A stretch of 64,000 nucleotides of DNA from Lepiota brunneoincarnata. Its lineage: Eukaryota; Basidiomycota; Agaricomycetes; Agaricales; Agaricaceae. How positions within the stretch are numbered: the first letter of the stretch is position 1; every line of letters starts with the position of its first letter. Location: positions 310,001-374,000 of the forward strand of contig JAEBUN010000012.1 in NCBI GenBank assembly GCA_023014365.1, in the 5' to 3' direction. Position numbers and translations under genes: made by a program. A model generated the notes under the pieces. The model made no database searches. It saw only the letters and a list, made by a program, of their open reading frames with translations, and was not told the origin of the DNA. Shown here in pieces: positions 36,207 through 45,833 of this stretch.

Positions 36207-39200
36207 TCACTTGCTCCCTTTCACACTTCGGGATCCGTCTTTATCGTGCGCCAGTCGATTGGATTTGCTACTGGCTGACGTATTACTCCGGCTGCCACTC
36301 GAAGAAGCTTTCGATTGTTTGAAGCATAAAAACTCCTTGTGTGTTGACCGCCGCGTTTCCGCCAATGTCCTCTTCACTCCATCGAGATTAGCTTGGAAGT
36401 TTTCATCTCCAGGTCGTCGTTGATAGGCCTGAGAGATTTTATTATACAGGTTCGAGAGCGTGTCTGCAGCAGCGGGAGTAACATGTCTCGCCAAAGTCTG
36501 ATGCATGAATTCGATCTCAAGTGTGGCCTAGATGTCCCACCGCGATCGAATAAATGAGTCAGCGTGGTGCCTCTTTCGCGGGTAAGTGAAGTGATGACAT
36601 ACCCTGAGCATGCCGCCCATGCCGAAGCGTTTAATCTGACGGAAACACCGAAGCCCCTCTTCCGCAAGCTGTTCAACCAGCTCGTTGAGCGTACGATCGA
36701 GTAAAGGTTCCGCCACGCTGCAAATCTGCGCGTGGATGGCGACCAAGGTTGTCAACATTTCATACATGTACGGCCGCACCTCTACGAACAAAGCAAATGA
36801 CAAAGCGAGAAACCGCGTGAGAGAATCGTCCTCTACACACGTTGAATAATCGAAGCGGAGACTTACCAGTCGGCTGCGGCGTCTCGTACCAGTCCATCGC
36901 TGGATCCAGGATACCGTTTCGCATGACCTCTTTGAGCGCTTCTGTCTTGGGATTGACATAACCATCAAACAACGTTTTGTCAAGCTCCTTGACCACCACC
37001 ATTAATGTCTAGGCCCCGAAGATCAGTCTCTCACCATTCACTGGTCGCGGGAGATGATCGATCGAGTTACTGACCTGTCTGTCTTCCAGCAATGAAATGC
37101 CAAAAGCGGTTTCCAGTTGGCTTAGCATGCTAGGGATTAGCGTATCAGAGAGGTAGTTAAAGTTGGATATCACTAGAAGCATGCGGATGTCCTGTAGTTC
37201 AAGATGGGGGGGTTCAGTTAGACCAGATGATCTGAGCAATTCCGATGGGAATCAGCCGTAAAAGTCGTAAAACCCACCCCATTAGAGAGATCAAGTAGAT
37301 CCAGTGGATTTGAGCCTGAACGATCCTCTTCGGCAATAATTTTCCCCGTGACAACAGGTGATTCATCAGAGGCAAGTAGTACAAGCCCGTCCAGGAATGC
37401 ATAGAGGGAATCCAGAAAAGCTTTCGTAAGTTTGGTGACAAACACCTGAGGAATAGGGTTTTGCTTCAATGGCTTTGATAACGAGACGGATGACGAAAGG
37501 TCAACGCCACCAGCAAGTTTGAACGCGGCAGTCGTCAAATGTCGCTGGAATTGTTCCATATGAGAAAGATAGCGTGTAGTATGTTGAGTTGAAGGATCAG
37601 CTGTCCACGCCTCCAGGTAGTAGAACAGACTGGTATCTGCTTCGGGTCAGTGGCCAATCGGGTTCGCTGATGTCTGCAGACGTTACCTCGCAGCCATGCA
37701 TGTATCAGGATGTCCTCGAATTTCCACTTGACATTTTCTAAAAGGCTCTTCAAGCCTGAAGACGATTCTGGGGAAATACCCATCCCATTCAGCTCATTAA
37801 CATTCTCGTGTATTTCGCCAGAAATCTTCATAAGATAGTGAGCGGTCGAAATGGAGTGGGAGTTAGTCGGAAGCATTGGTGGTAGGCTCTTGTTCTGTCC
37901 GGAAGCGAGTGTGGCTACGATATCAGACAGCAGGAAGAATTCTGATATCAGAGAGGTGTAAAGTTTGACGATATCCAATGCCATTGTACGGCACTGAGTA
38001 GGGCTTCGTCGGCTCCCTGAAGAGGACTGAAATTTATCATGATAGTCAGATAGCGCTAAACCGGATGCTCCAATGAAGTTATGCCTACCCTTTTGTATTT
38101 CCCCTCCATAAAGTTCTTCGAGATCTTCCAGAAGTTGGGTAATGATGACAAAACTACCTCTGAGATGTTTTTGACAAGATCAAACACAGCCTGCCATACA
38201 GGCTCCCCTTCAGATTGAGCTGAAATCGAGTGAGTATATTGGGAGTTCACATGACTATGTGACGAACCGACAGCTGCTTCTGGTTGTGTTTGTTCCAAGC
38301 CGATGAGGGCCTTTTGCAGTTGTTGAGCAATTAAAAGTGTAATTCCCGAGCTTTCCGTCTTGGTCTTGTTCAACACGGCTACAACATACCATTACACGGG
38401 CACCAAGCCGTAAAAAGGGTGGAACTTACATTGGACACTGGCCTTGGCAGTTTGATATGTTTCATTCATCTGCTTCAATATATGTTTATGTTGACTGTCA
38501 AAGTACGTCCACAGTGGCTCATCATTCGACTGCAATTCCAACAGATTCCTAGGATTGATTAACTTCGAGCTTGAATATTCCGCTCAGAAATGTACTCACT
38601 CAATAGTCTTCTCCTGCTCCTCCAAACTCCTGGTGGGATCCTGCAACTGTGAATGCAACAGCGTTCCGCATCTCCCCCATAGCCTTCTCCACGCTCACCC
38701 ACACCTTCTCCAGCACCCTTTTCTGCTGCTGTTCCGCCGCTGCAGCGGCCGCACTGTCCTTCAACACACCAACAGGCAATAGCTGACTCGACCGCGACTC
38801 GAGCATGTATTTGCCCTTCTTGTAATCGCGCATGGCGACTTCGTAGCGCCCCTAAGGTCAAAGGTCGATAAGATGAGCAATGGATCCTGGATGTAGTTTA
38901 ACGCTTACGGCTTCGATAGATTCGATAATGAAGCTTGGAAGGTTGAAAAAGAATTTCGAGCGTTCGAAAACACCGAGTGTCGTTCGTAGCTTAGTTGCCC
39001 TCGAGGCATTTTCTAGCACGGGTAGAAAAACTTGGTTCGCCTTCTGTGCAGCCTCTAAATTCCACAAATATGAAACCCAGTGCCAGCGGAGCCGGACCAA
39101 AGAGGGAGAACGCACGTTTGAGATGATCCCGCAGTGGTTTCGACGCATAGTTGGTCTGGGGAGCCAAAACTCCCTCTTTCATCTCCGCATATATAGCTAA

Positions 39201-39842
39201 AAGAACAGATAAAGTAGATAAAATATGAGACAACATGATGCAATACAACACCCACCATCCGTGGAAGCTTTGACAGCAACAAACCTATCAAAATTATCCT
39301 CCACGAGAATTCGTATAGCCTCCGACCTCGCATCAATCGACTGTTGGAGATGTGCAATACCGGCAGCCAGGTCCTGGTACGTAGCGTTGGGATGTACAGT
39401 CGACAAGAATGCCTTGGGGTCGAACGATTTGGAGGTGATTAGCACTGCTGCCTCTACCATCCAAAACAAATAGTTATTGATGGGCTCCACTAGCTTGTTG
39501 AGAATATTTACGCACTCGACTCCATGTCTAGCTCTCGGACACTGCAATGATCAACCCGACGAATCAGCTATGGAAAAGGGGAGAGGAGACTACAACGAAC
39601 TTGATTGTGCCCCCTAGTCCTAATGGATCTCCATCGCCTTCGTTACCAGCGCCCGGACTCATCAGCGCCCCTGCAACAGAATCTTCAAGGTCATGGTCGA
39701 CTTCTTCCCACTTCCTGGATGCATATGTAAAATTCAAGTAAATAGAACCTAAGGGAGGGTATGCGCACGTAGGTTTCAGAGAGCCGATCCTGTATGCTTT
39801 GAGAAGCTCAGCTTCGTCAACGTCGAAGTTAAGCCGAGGCAT
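36207..39842 (-). CDS. SEC5: Exocyst complex subunit Sec5 (one apparent frameshift)
   Basis: Sec5 is a core subunit of the octameric exocyst, which tethers secretory vesicles at the growing hyphal tip. The ATG at 39842 opens [20 protein letters not shown] and soon reaches [11 protein letters not shown]. Later exons give [20 protein letters not shown] and [20 protein letters not shown]. The family signature is [20 protein letters not shown] followed by [20 protein letters not shown]. After EMR the frame must drop one base (about 38664) to continue [20 protein letters not shown] and [16 protein letters not shown]. The exon set continues to the TGA at 36207-36209 with a serine-rich C-terminus. 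The single +1 break in an otherwise well-kept gene looks like a sequence error. Inner exon limits were not all resolved. Confidence 0.85.
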
Positions 39843-40143
39843 TAGTCCATCCAGGCGATTAATTAAGGGTTGTTATAGCAAGTCTAGTGAAGCGGTGAAA
39901 GTACAAGTACTGTACTGTATTGAAGAGATGGGTTCATTGTGTTTGTACTTGTTACTTTACCAAGGCAACGCTCCCGTCCACGTAGAAGAATAAAAACCAT
40001 TATAAAGATATCGAGTAAGATGATTCAAGGAGACGTGTGGAAAAGAGAAAGTAGCGAGAAGCACCCATGTGGTGTCAGGGTCATTAAAGCAGAAAAAAGC
40101 TATTTATCCATGCGGTATTCCACAAACCAAGGACTCTTAAGGC
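39843..40143. other. Short spacer between SEC5 and SCS7
   Basis: This 301 bp spacer between two minus-strand genes must serve as the SEC5 promoter and SCS7 3' region. No motif stands out. Confidence 0.5.
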
Positions 40144-41628
40144 CTAGACGGGGAGAACCGTGTTGAAAATATAATCCCAGATCTTACCTGAAAACAGAGT
40201 AAATTAGTAACCTCATTGAAAACGCCATAGGTAAATGTGTGTACTGGTGACACCGAAACCCAGCTCAAAGTTCTTGTAATGATGAGCAAGGTGATATTTC
40301 TTCATCTCTCGCATGTACGCAGGGAGTTTGGTATGGTGGAGCCTATGGTCGCAGGTCAGTATTTAGTAACCAAAGCTTGAGACGGCGAGGACATACGCAT
40401 AATGCATACAATCATAGAGGATGTCTAGAGATAGCACCACATCAGTGTAGTCCTTCGAACCACGGACTGAGGGACTTACAGAAAGTGAATGAACCAGAGA
40501 TGATCCCATTAGCAATCGCAACCGGAAATAGGACATATGCCAATTGAGTGAAGGGCAGTTGCAACACGAAGAATAACGTTGGGGGCATAACCAAACGAAG
40601 CCTGTGTCATATACCGTAAACATGGGTCGTAAAGAAGGAAAGAAAAGCCAAGCCACTCACCGATCCATGGGCAAATAGTGATGAATTCCATGCATCAAGA
40701 AATGCAAGGTGATAAACGCTGGTGTATCCGGCAGTACCTCATCAATGTGAAACAAGAACCTATGCAGGGTATACTCGAGCAGAGTCCAGATCAAATTTCC
40801 GAGGAAGAAACACGCAAGAGTCTTGGCATAGGACTCGGCCGGAATGGCAGAGATATAAGACAGCGGAAGAGTGGGATTAGCAAAGAAGGCAGGGTAGTGG
40901 GCCAGTGAACTGGAAGAGCGAGCGGAGGAAGAGGTATGCTGCAATGGGGCCCCAGAAGATGGGGACAACGTACCACACGGTACGTGTTGCGATCTATGGA
41001 GGGAGGAAAGTGAGTGATATATGATGAGGAAGATGTTGCATACCTCAAGGATGTCAGGTCCAAAGAGACGCGCGGGCTCTGAGAGATGTCGCGGCTGGTG
41101 CACCTGCTTGAGGTAGTATGATTTACTGCAGCACATGTCAGTGTGCCTGCGGCCCGACCAAAAGAAAATCCGCGCGTACCTGAAGTTGGACTCCCAAACC
41201 TGCCTCAACAGCGGCTTCCTCAAATCAAGGAACTGGTTTTTCTCATAATCCTTCGCCGAGTCCGTGTCCTCAGGATGAAATTCATCCGTCGCCTCCCAGT
41301 CTACAGAAGTCATCAATATCAAGTCTGGTTGAGTAAGACAACAGCACATACCATCCCGCACAATAGTCTCCTCCGTTCCGAGCCTCCCTACAACATAATC
41401 TTCCAACATCTCATACGCCGAATCAGAATGCTCATGCTCCATCTTATCATTCATGACCTCCTCCACATCCTTTCCCGCATAGGGCAAAATCACATCGTCA
41501 CCACCAGGATGGTCGCTCAGAAACGTTGTAATATCATACACCCTTCCCTTCCGCGACACCCAACAGCTCGAAGCGGAGCTATGTTTCTCGATGTCTTCAT
41601 GTGTGTAGATTCGTACCCGTTTCGACAT
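40144..41628 (-). CDS. SCS7: Fatty acid 2-hydroxylase (sphingolipid alpha-hydroxylase)
   Basis: This ER enzyme hydroxylates the very-long-chain fatty acid of ceramides at C2. The start used is the ATG at 41628 (MSKRVRIYTHEDIEKH); an in-frame ATG lies 66 bp upstream. The N-terminal cytochrome b5 domain has the heme motif DHPGGDDVILPYAGKD. The C-terminal hydroxylase domain has two histidine clusters, HRFLFHID and HFLMHGIHHYLPMDR, and later DCMHYALHHTKLPAYMREMK and KKYHLAHHYKN. The last intron (about 40170-40246) joins GVTS to KIWDYIFNTVLPV and the TAG at 40144-40146. The protein is of normal two-domain build with about seven exons. The upstream synthetase gene ends only 62 bp before this ATG, so the promoter must lie in the end of that gene. 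Confidence 0.92.
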
Positions 41629-41690
41629 TGAAGCGTTGGTAGATACTAGGAAGGATGGTGACGAAAAGTGGACAGACTCAAAGCAAATCA

Positions 41691-41698
41691 TCACGTGA
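41691..41698. promoter_or_regulatory. TCACGTGA element overlapping the upstream gene's stop codon
   Basis: This 8-bp palindrome lies 62 bp upstream of the SCS7 ATG. Read on the minus strand, its last three bases (TGA, 41691-41693) are the stop codon of the acyl-CoA synthetase gene, so the element is partly coding. Confidence 0.6.
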
Positions 41699-44311
41699 CT
41701 TTTCTATAATTAACCCGACCAACCCCTTTCATCGCCAACTCCTTACTCCACTTCCTCAACACATGCTTCATAACCTTCCCACTTGCAGTCTTTGGCAATT
41801 CATTCGGATTCCCATCTTCACCGATAAACCATACCCACACCGGCGCATTCTAATATCGAGTGGTTGAGCACGCCCTGGGTATCAATAACACGAAAACCTC
41901 ACCTGCGGATTCATCCCCTGCGCAACAACCTCCCTCACTTCCTCCTTCGACATCGAGCTCCCAGGCTCGCAGACAATCCACGCGCCTACGACTTCCCCGT
42001 ATTTTGTGTCTGGGACTGATATAGCTGCGGCTTCACGGATGGAGCTGTGTGCGGTCAACGCATTTTCGATCTGTACTGGAAACAGGTTCTATACAAAAAT
42101 TTGGCGAGATAGTTGGTATTAATGCAGGGCCCCATACCTCGCCTCCCCGAATGATAATGTCCTGTTATACACAATTAGCCGAAAATATCAGAATTTGAAG
42201 TCGCCTTGCTAACCTTGATCCTGCCAACAACTTGGCCAGGTTGAGCACATGCTCAAAAATACATAGAAAGCGATACTCACTTTTAAGATACCCTTCCTCA
42301 TCCATAATCCCCTCGTCGCCTGTATATATCCACAGCGTCCCTTCCTCATCCCGTCTCATAACCCGCCTCGTCTGCTCCTCATCGTCCCAATACCTTTTTA
42401 CAGCCGTCAGAAAACATCTCTCTAAAACGCGAACCTCAAACCCACCCCTTCTGCAACAAATACCCAGCAACGACAATCTCGCCCGGCGTATTCACAGGTA
42501 CAACTTTCCCTTGCGCATCGACAATTTTCGCAGTGACGTGCGGCTGAACCTTGCCGACAGTCTCGACGCGCTTGATAACAGGATCTGCAGGAGTTGATTG
42601 AAATGAAACCGGGCTGGTCTCAGCTACAGAAGAATTGTCAATGGGCGAACTCCTTTTTCTTGTCCACTTGCATCCTTTGTACTCACTCATACCATACGCG
42701 ACCGTCAAATCTCTCAAATTCAACTTGGCTCTCAGACTCTTCATCAAGTCAATCGGAATCGGTGAGCCAGCAGCAATCCCTGTCCTGGATTATAATTTTA
42801 AAAACATAAAGTAAGAGAAGAAGTAATTCTTCAACGTGCCTCAGGTTCGTAAAGTCACCTGTCTCGCCCGCTGCCCGCCGTTTCTCAACTTCAGACAGGA
42901 CACCAAGGAAATGTGTGGGTACACCATGCAGAGCAGTACACTTTTCTTCTGAAACGGCATCAACAATCGATGGAGGGTCAAAAATCTCGGATGGGTAGAC
43001 AATGCAAGCTCCATGTGTCCATGCAGCAAGGTTTCCTAGGACAAGACGTATTGGGGAGAAAAAGGGTAAGTTTACCTAGATACAAGAGAGAGAGAACGGA
43101 GGAGCACTCATCAAAACAGTGGAAGAGCGGGGGTGCGTTGCCTAACCAAATACATAAAAGGCTAGTCTGCAAACACGGGGGAAGGGGCGTACATAGAATA
43201 TCTTGCTCCGTGAACCACATGCACCGCCCGATGTTGATACCATTATTGAGCAGATTGGAGTGCGTGAGCTAATAACCGATATGTCAGCATGCCCTCAGTC
43301 TCGGGGGGCGTCGACCACTCACCGAAATCGCCTTCGGTAACCCCGTCGTCCCGCTACGCACTCACGAGTTCAACACCACAATCACTACCAACCGATCGAG
43401 AAGAAGACCGCACCTCGTAAACTGCAAATTAATGACATCGTCCTTCCCCAGCGCGTTCTCAATCTCACAAACGCTCCTCGCCTCAGCACTATCCTCCCGC
43501 CACAACAAGATCTCTCGCCAGTCGATCAGACTCTTAATCTTCAACCTCCCCAACGCAGCTTTGGACTCCTCGGCGTTATCAACAACAACGAGGTTCCGAA
43601 GCTCCGGGAGCTCCTCAAGTTGTATCTCGCCTGGGTGTTGTGTTCGAATTTCGGGGAAAGCTTGGGAGAGTGTTTCGACGTAGGTCGAGGTCCGGATGCG
43701 AGGAACGGCAAAGAGGTGCTTTACGCCGACTAGTTTGAGTGTGCTTACCTGGTTGTTGAAAGTTCAATGAGTCATGAGAGGGGCTGAAGCAGACATACGA
43801 GTTCAGTGAGCTTGTAAGCTGGGTTGATTGTAACAAGGACAGCCCCAATGCTCGCGCATGCCCATTGCAACATTGCATACGCACTAGACGGTCGGAACAT
43901 CTCAGAAAATCAACCCACACCGCTCGTGTTGAAGACCTCTACACACCTATTGTTCCCCATGACAACCCCTACTCTATCCCCCCTCTGTACACCCATCACT
44001 AAAAGTCCTCTTGCGAGTGCATTGATGTGCCTATTGAACTCGGCAAAATCCCAAACGAGGTAAGGTACGTCTTTCAAGTTTCTAGCAGGTGGCCCGGCAT
44101 GTGCACGCGCAGATTCGGCACGACAGATGAGTGCGGGGCGTGAGGGGTACCTGCTGAGAACATCTTCCTGAAAGTATTTCGGTAGAGTTTTATGGGAGAG
44201 GGGAGGAGAGGTTGGACCTCGGACGAAAGAGTGTGTTAAAATTGGTGTCGGTGCGGTGGCAGCCGAGAGGAGACGGAGTGAGCGCAGGTGACTGGCTCGA
44301 GGAAGGTACAT
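41691..44311 (-). CDS. Acyl-CoA synthetase, ACSF2-like (AMP-binding family)
   Basis: This ANL-superfamily ligase activates a fatty or other carboxylic acid to its CoA thioester. The ATG at 44311 opens MYLPRASHLRSLRLLSAA, an arginine-rich, amphipathic stretch that looks like a mitochondrial presequence, as in ACSF2. Motifs in order: SAYAMLQWACASIGAVLVTI, the AMP-binding loop SGTTGLPKAISLTHSNLLN, NAPPLFHCFGLVLGNLAAWT, AYGMTETSPVSF, YTGDEG, GRIKDIIIRGGEN and the C-terminal TASGKVMKHV, whose lysine is catalytic. About ten exons join in frame down to the TGA at 41691-41693. The junction within HCF-GLVLG fits only an intron starting AT and ending AC (43048-43111). Substrate chain length is not readable. 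Confidence 0.88.
43048..43111 (-). other. Probable AT-AC intron in the acyl-CoA synthetase gene
   Basis: Between FHCF and LVLGNLAAW the reading frame needs removal of 64 nt that begins ATGAGTGCTC and ends CCCAATAC. It restores a glycine from G|GT and the conserved FHCFGLVLGN. No GT-AG pair nearby keeps the frame without losing conserved residues. The donor ATGAGT resembles GTGAGT with G to A, as in U2-spliced AT-AC introns; it is not the U12 consensus ATATCC. Confidence 0.6.
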
Positions 44312-44667
44312 CCTTGCACGGAGCTGAGTGTTGAGAAACACCCTGTGATATCATCCACATGGCTGGTATATAAAGCCAGCTTCAACCATTTAACCATGGA
44401 GAACTGCCACCATTACCTCGCCCCGCGGACCGATGAGCAGAGCAAATTCACCCAAAAATACCTCCTCGCATTGCCAGCAGACGTCAATGCTTAAAAAAAA
44501 AATCAATGTAGCTAATATCTCGTGACCCTCCACCAGTCTCTCAACAGGCATTTGCTGCAGATAGCGGAAAAACTGAGGGTGCTACCATATGGCCAGCTAA
44601 TCCACCGTGCCAGCGAGTATAAAAGAGCTGTTCAACCCAGGTCGTAGTAGTCAGCTGAACAGACACG
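44312..44667. promoter_or_regulatory. Divergent promoter, acyl-CoA synthetase / GH16
   Basis: This 356 bp region lies between two outward-facing genes. It holds an A10 run near 44494 and a clear TATA box for the GH16 gene. Confidence 0.6.
44618..44625 (+). promoter_or_regulatory. TATA box of the GH16 gene
   Basis: TATAAAAG lies 50 bp before the GH16 ATG. Strong TATA boxes are typical of highly induced secreted-enzyme genes. Confidence 0.7.
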
Positions 44668-45735
44668 ATGATTTCAGTTATCACCGCCCTCACCCTCTTG
44701 GCAGCCACCACAGGCTTCCAGCCTGTCCAAGCAGTGACTGTCATTCCGTCCAACTCGTTTTCTTCTATCTCAACCTTCGAGAGTTTTTGGAACTACCTGT
44801 ACCCAGTGGGGCTCGGACCACAACGGCAGTACGTATGATCGGTAAAAGTCCAAATCCAATAAATGTCTCCATCTCTTTGTATGAAGGTGCACGGATGAGA
44901 GGAAGCTCATCGGACCACAGTCACATCAACGCAGCTTCCAACACGCTCACTTTGATAGCTACCTCGACGTCGAACCCGTCGCCCCCCACGAGTGCAGCCA
45001 ATCCCCACCCGGCTATTCATTATGCTAGGTGAGGTGACCAAAATGACCCTCGGTAGCTTTGCGGTCATATTCACCATCCGGTAGTGGAGCTGTTCACGCC
45101 AAAGCACAAATCACCGTCACCCGTACAAATGCATACACTATCTCCGGTGAATTCAGTGCGCCGACCGCCAGGGGCACATGGCCTGCTTTCTGGTATGTCA
45201 TCTCTTCCCAAATTCGCAGAACATTTATACTGACACAATACCATCAGGCTCACTGTAAGCACTCCTCTTACAACGTAGCGGTACACTCACGTTGAGACCA
45301 ATCACTCTAGGCTGTGAACGGCTGGCCACCCGAAACTGACATTGGCGAATGGAAAGGCACAAACCAAAACTGGTACAATACTTTCAACACCTCGTCTGTC
45401 GTCCGCTCAGACCTCGTCAACTGGCCCGGAGATCTCTCTTTCCATGCACTGAAAGCCGTATTGACAGCTGAATCAAACGGAGCGGATGTCAGAATCGATT
45501 TCTTTATGGACAACGTCCTTCGGGCGACTCAGTTTGGTAAAGGATACGTTGGGAAGCCTCTTTGGTTGTACGTGTGATGTTTGTGGTTTCTCTAATAGGG
45601 CTGTGTTAAATTATTTTTTTTGGTTTGTTCAGGATCATTAATTTGCAGATGGAAGGGTCCGCTGGTTCTCCGGGTCCTTCTGGAACGACGACGTACAAGA
45701 TTCGGAATGTGCAAGTGACGAGGACTGGATCCTAA
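44668..45735 (+). CDS. Secreted glycoside hydrolase family 16 (one apparent frameshift)
   Basis: This is a small fungal GH16 enzyme, of the family that cleaves or remodels beta-glucans of the cell wall. The ATG at 44668 starts a signal peptide MISVITALTLLAATTGFQPV. The mature part has STFESFWNYLYP, then, after one extra base near 44806, WGSDHNGS and, past an intron, ARMRGSSSDHSHINAAS. Next come YASGAVHAKAQITVTR, GEFSAPTARGTWPAFW, LT (from a 7-nt exon), AVNGWPPE and the catalytic motif ETDIGEWKG, matching the GH16 E-x-D-x-x-E pattern. The C-terminal half (GYVGKPLW, IINLQMEGSAGSPGPSGTTT) is intact to the TAA at 45733-45735. The frame break is either a sequence error or an early inactivating mutation. 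The histidine phosphatase gene starts 98 bp downstream. Confidence 0.82.
45248..45254 (+). other. 7-nt microexon of the GH16 gene
   Basis: The bases GCTCACT are flanked by CAG and GTAAGC. They add G CTC ACT to the split codon TG|G, giving FW-LT-AVNGWPPE. Introns of 55 and 56 bp lie on either side. Skipping it would shift the frame and lose the conserved leucine-threonine. Confidence 0.75.
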
Positions 45736-45833
45736 TTACATGATTGTCTATATATACCATACGGAACATCCCGAAAATAACCATTGCCGCCAAGCCCAGT
45801 TTCTTTCCCTTGGGCCTTCACTCTCGACAGTAA

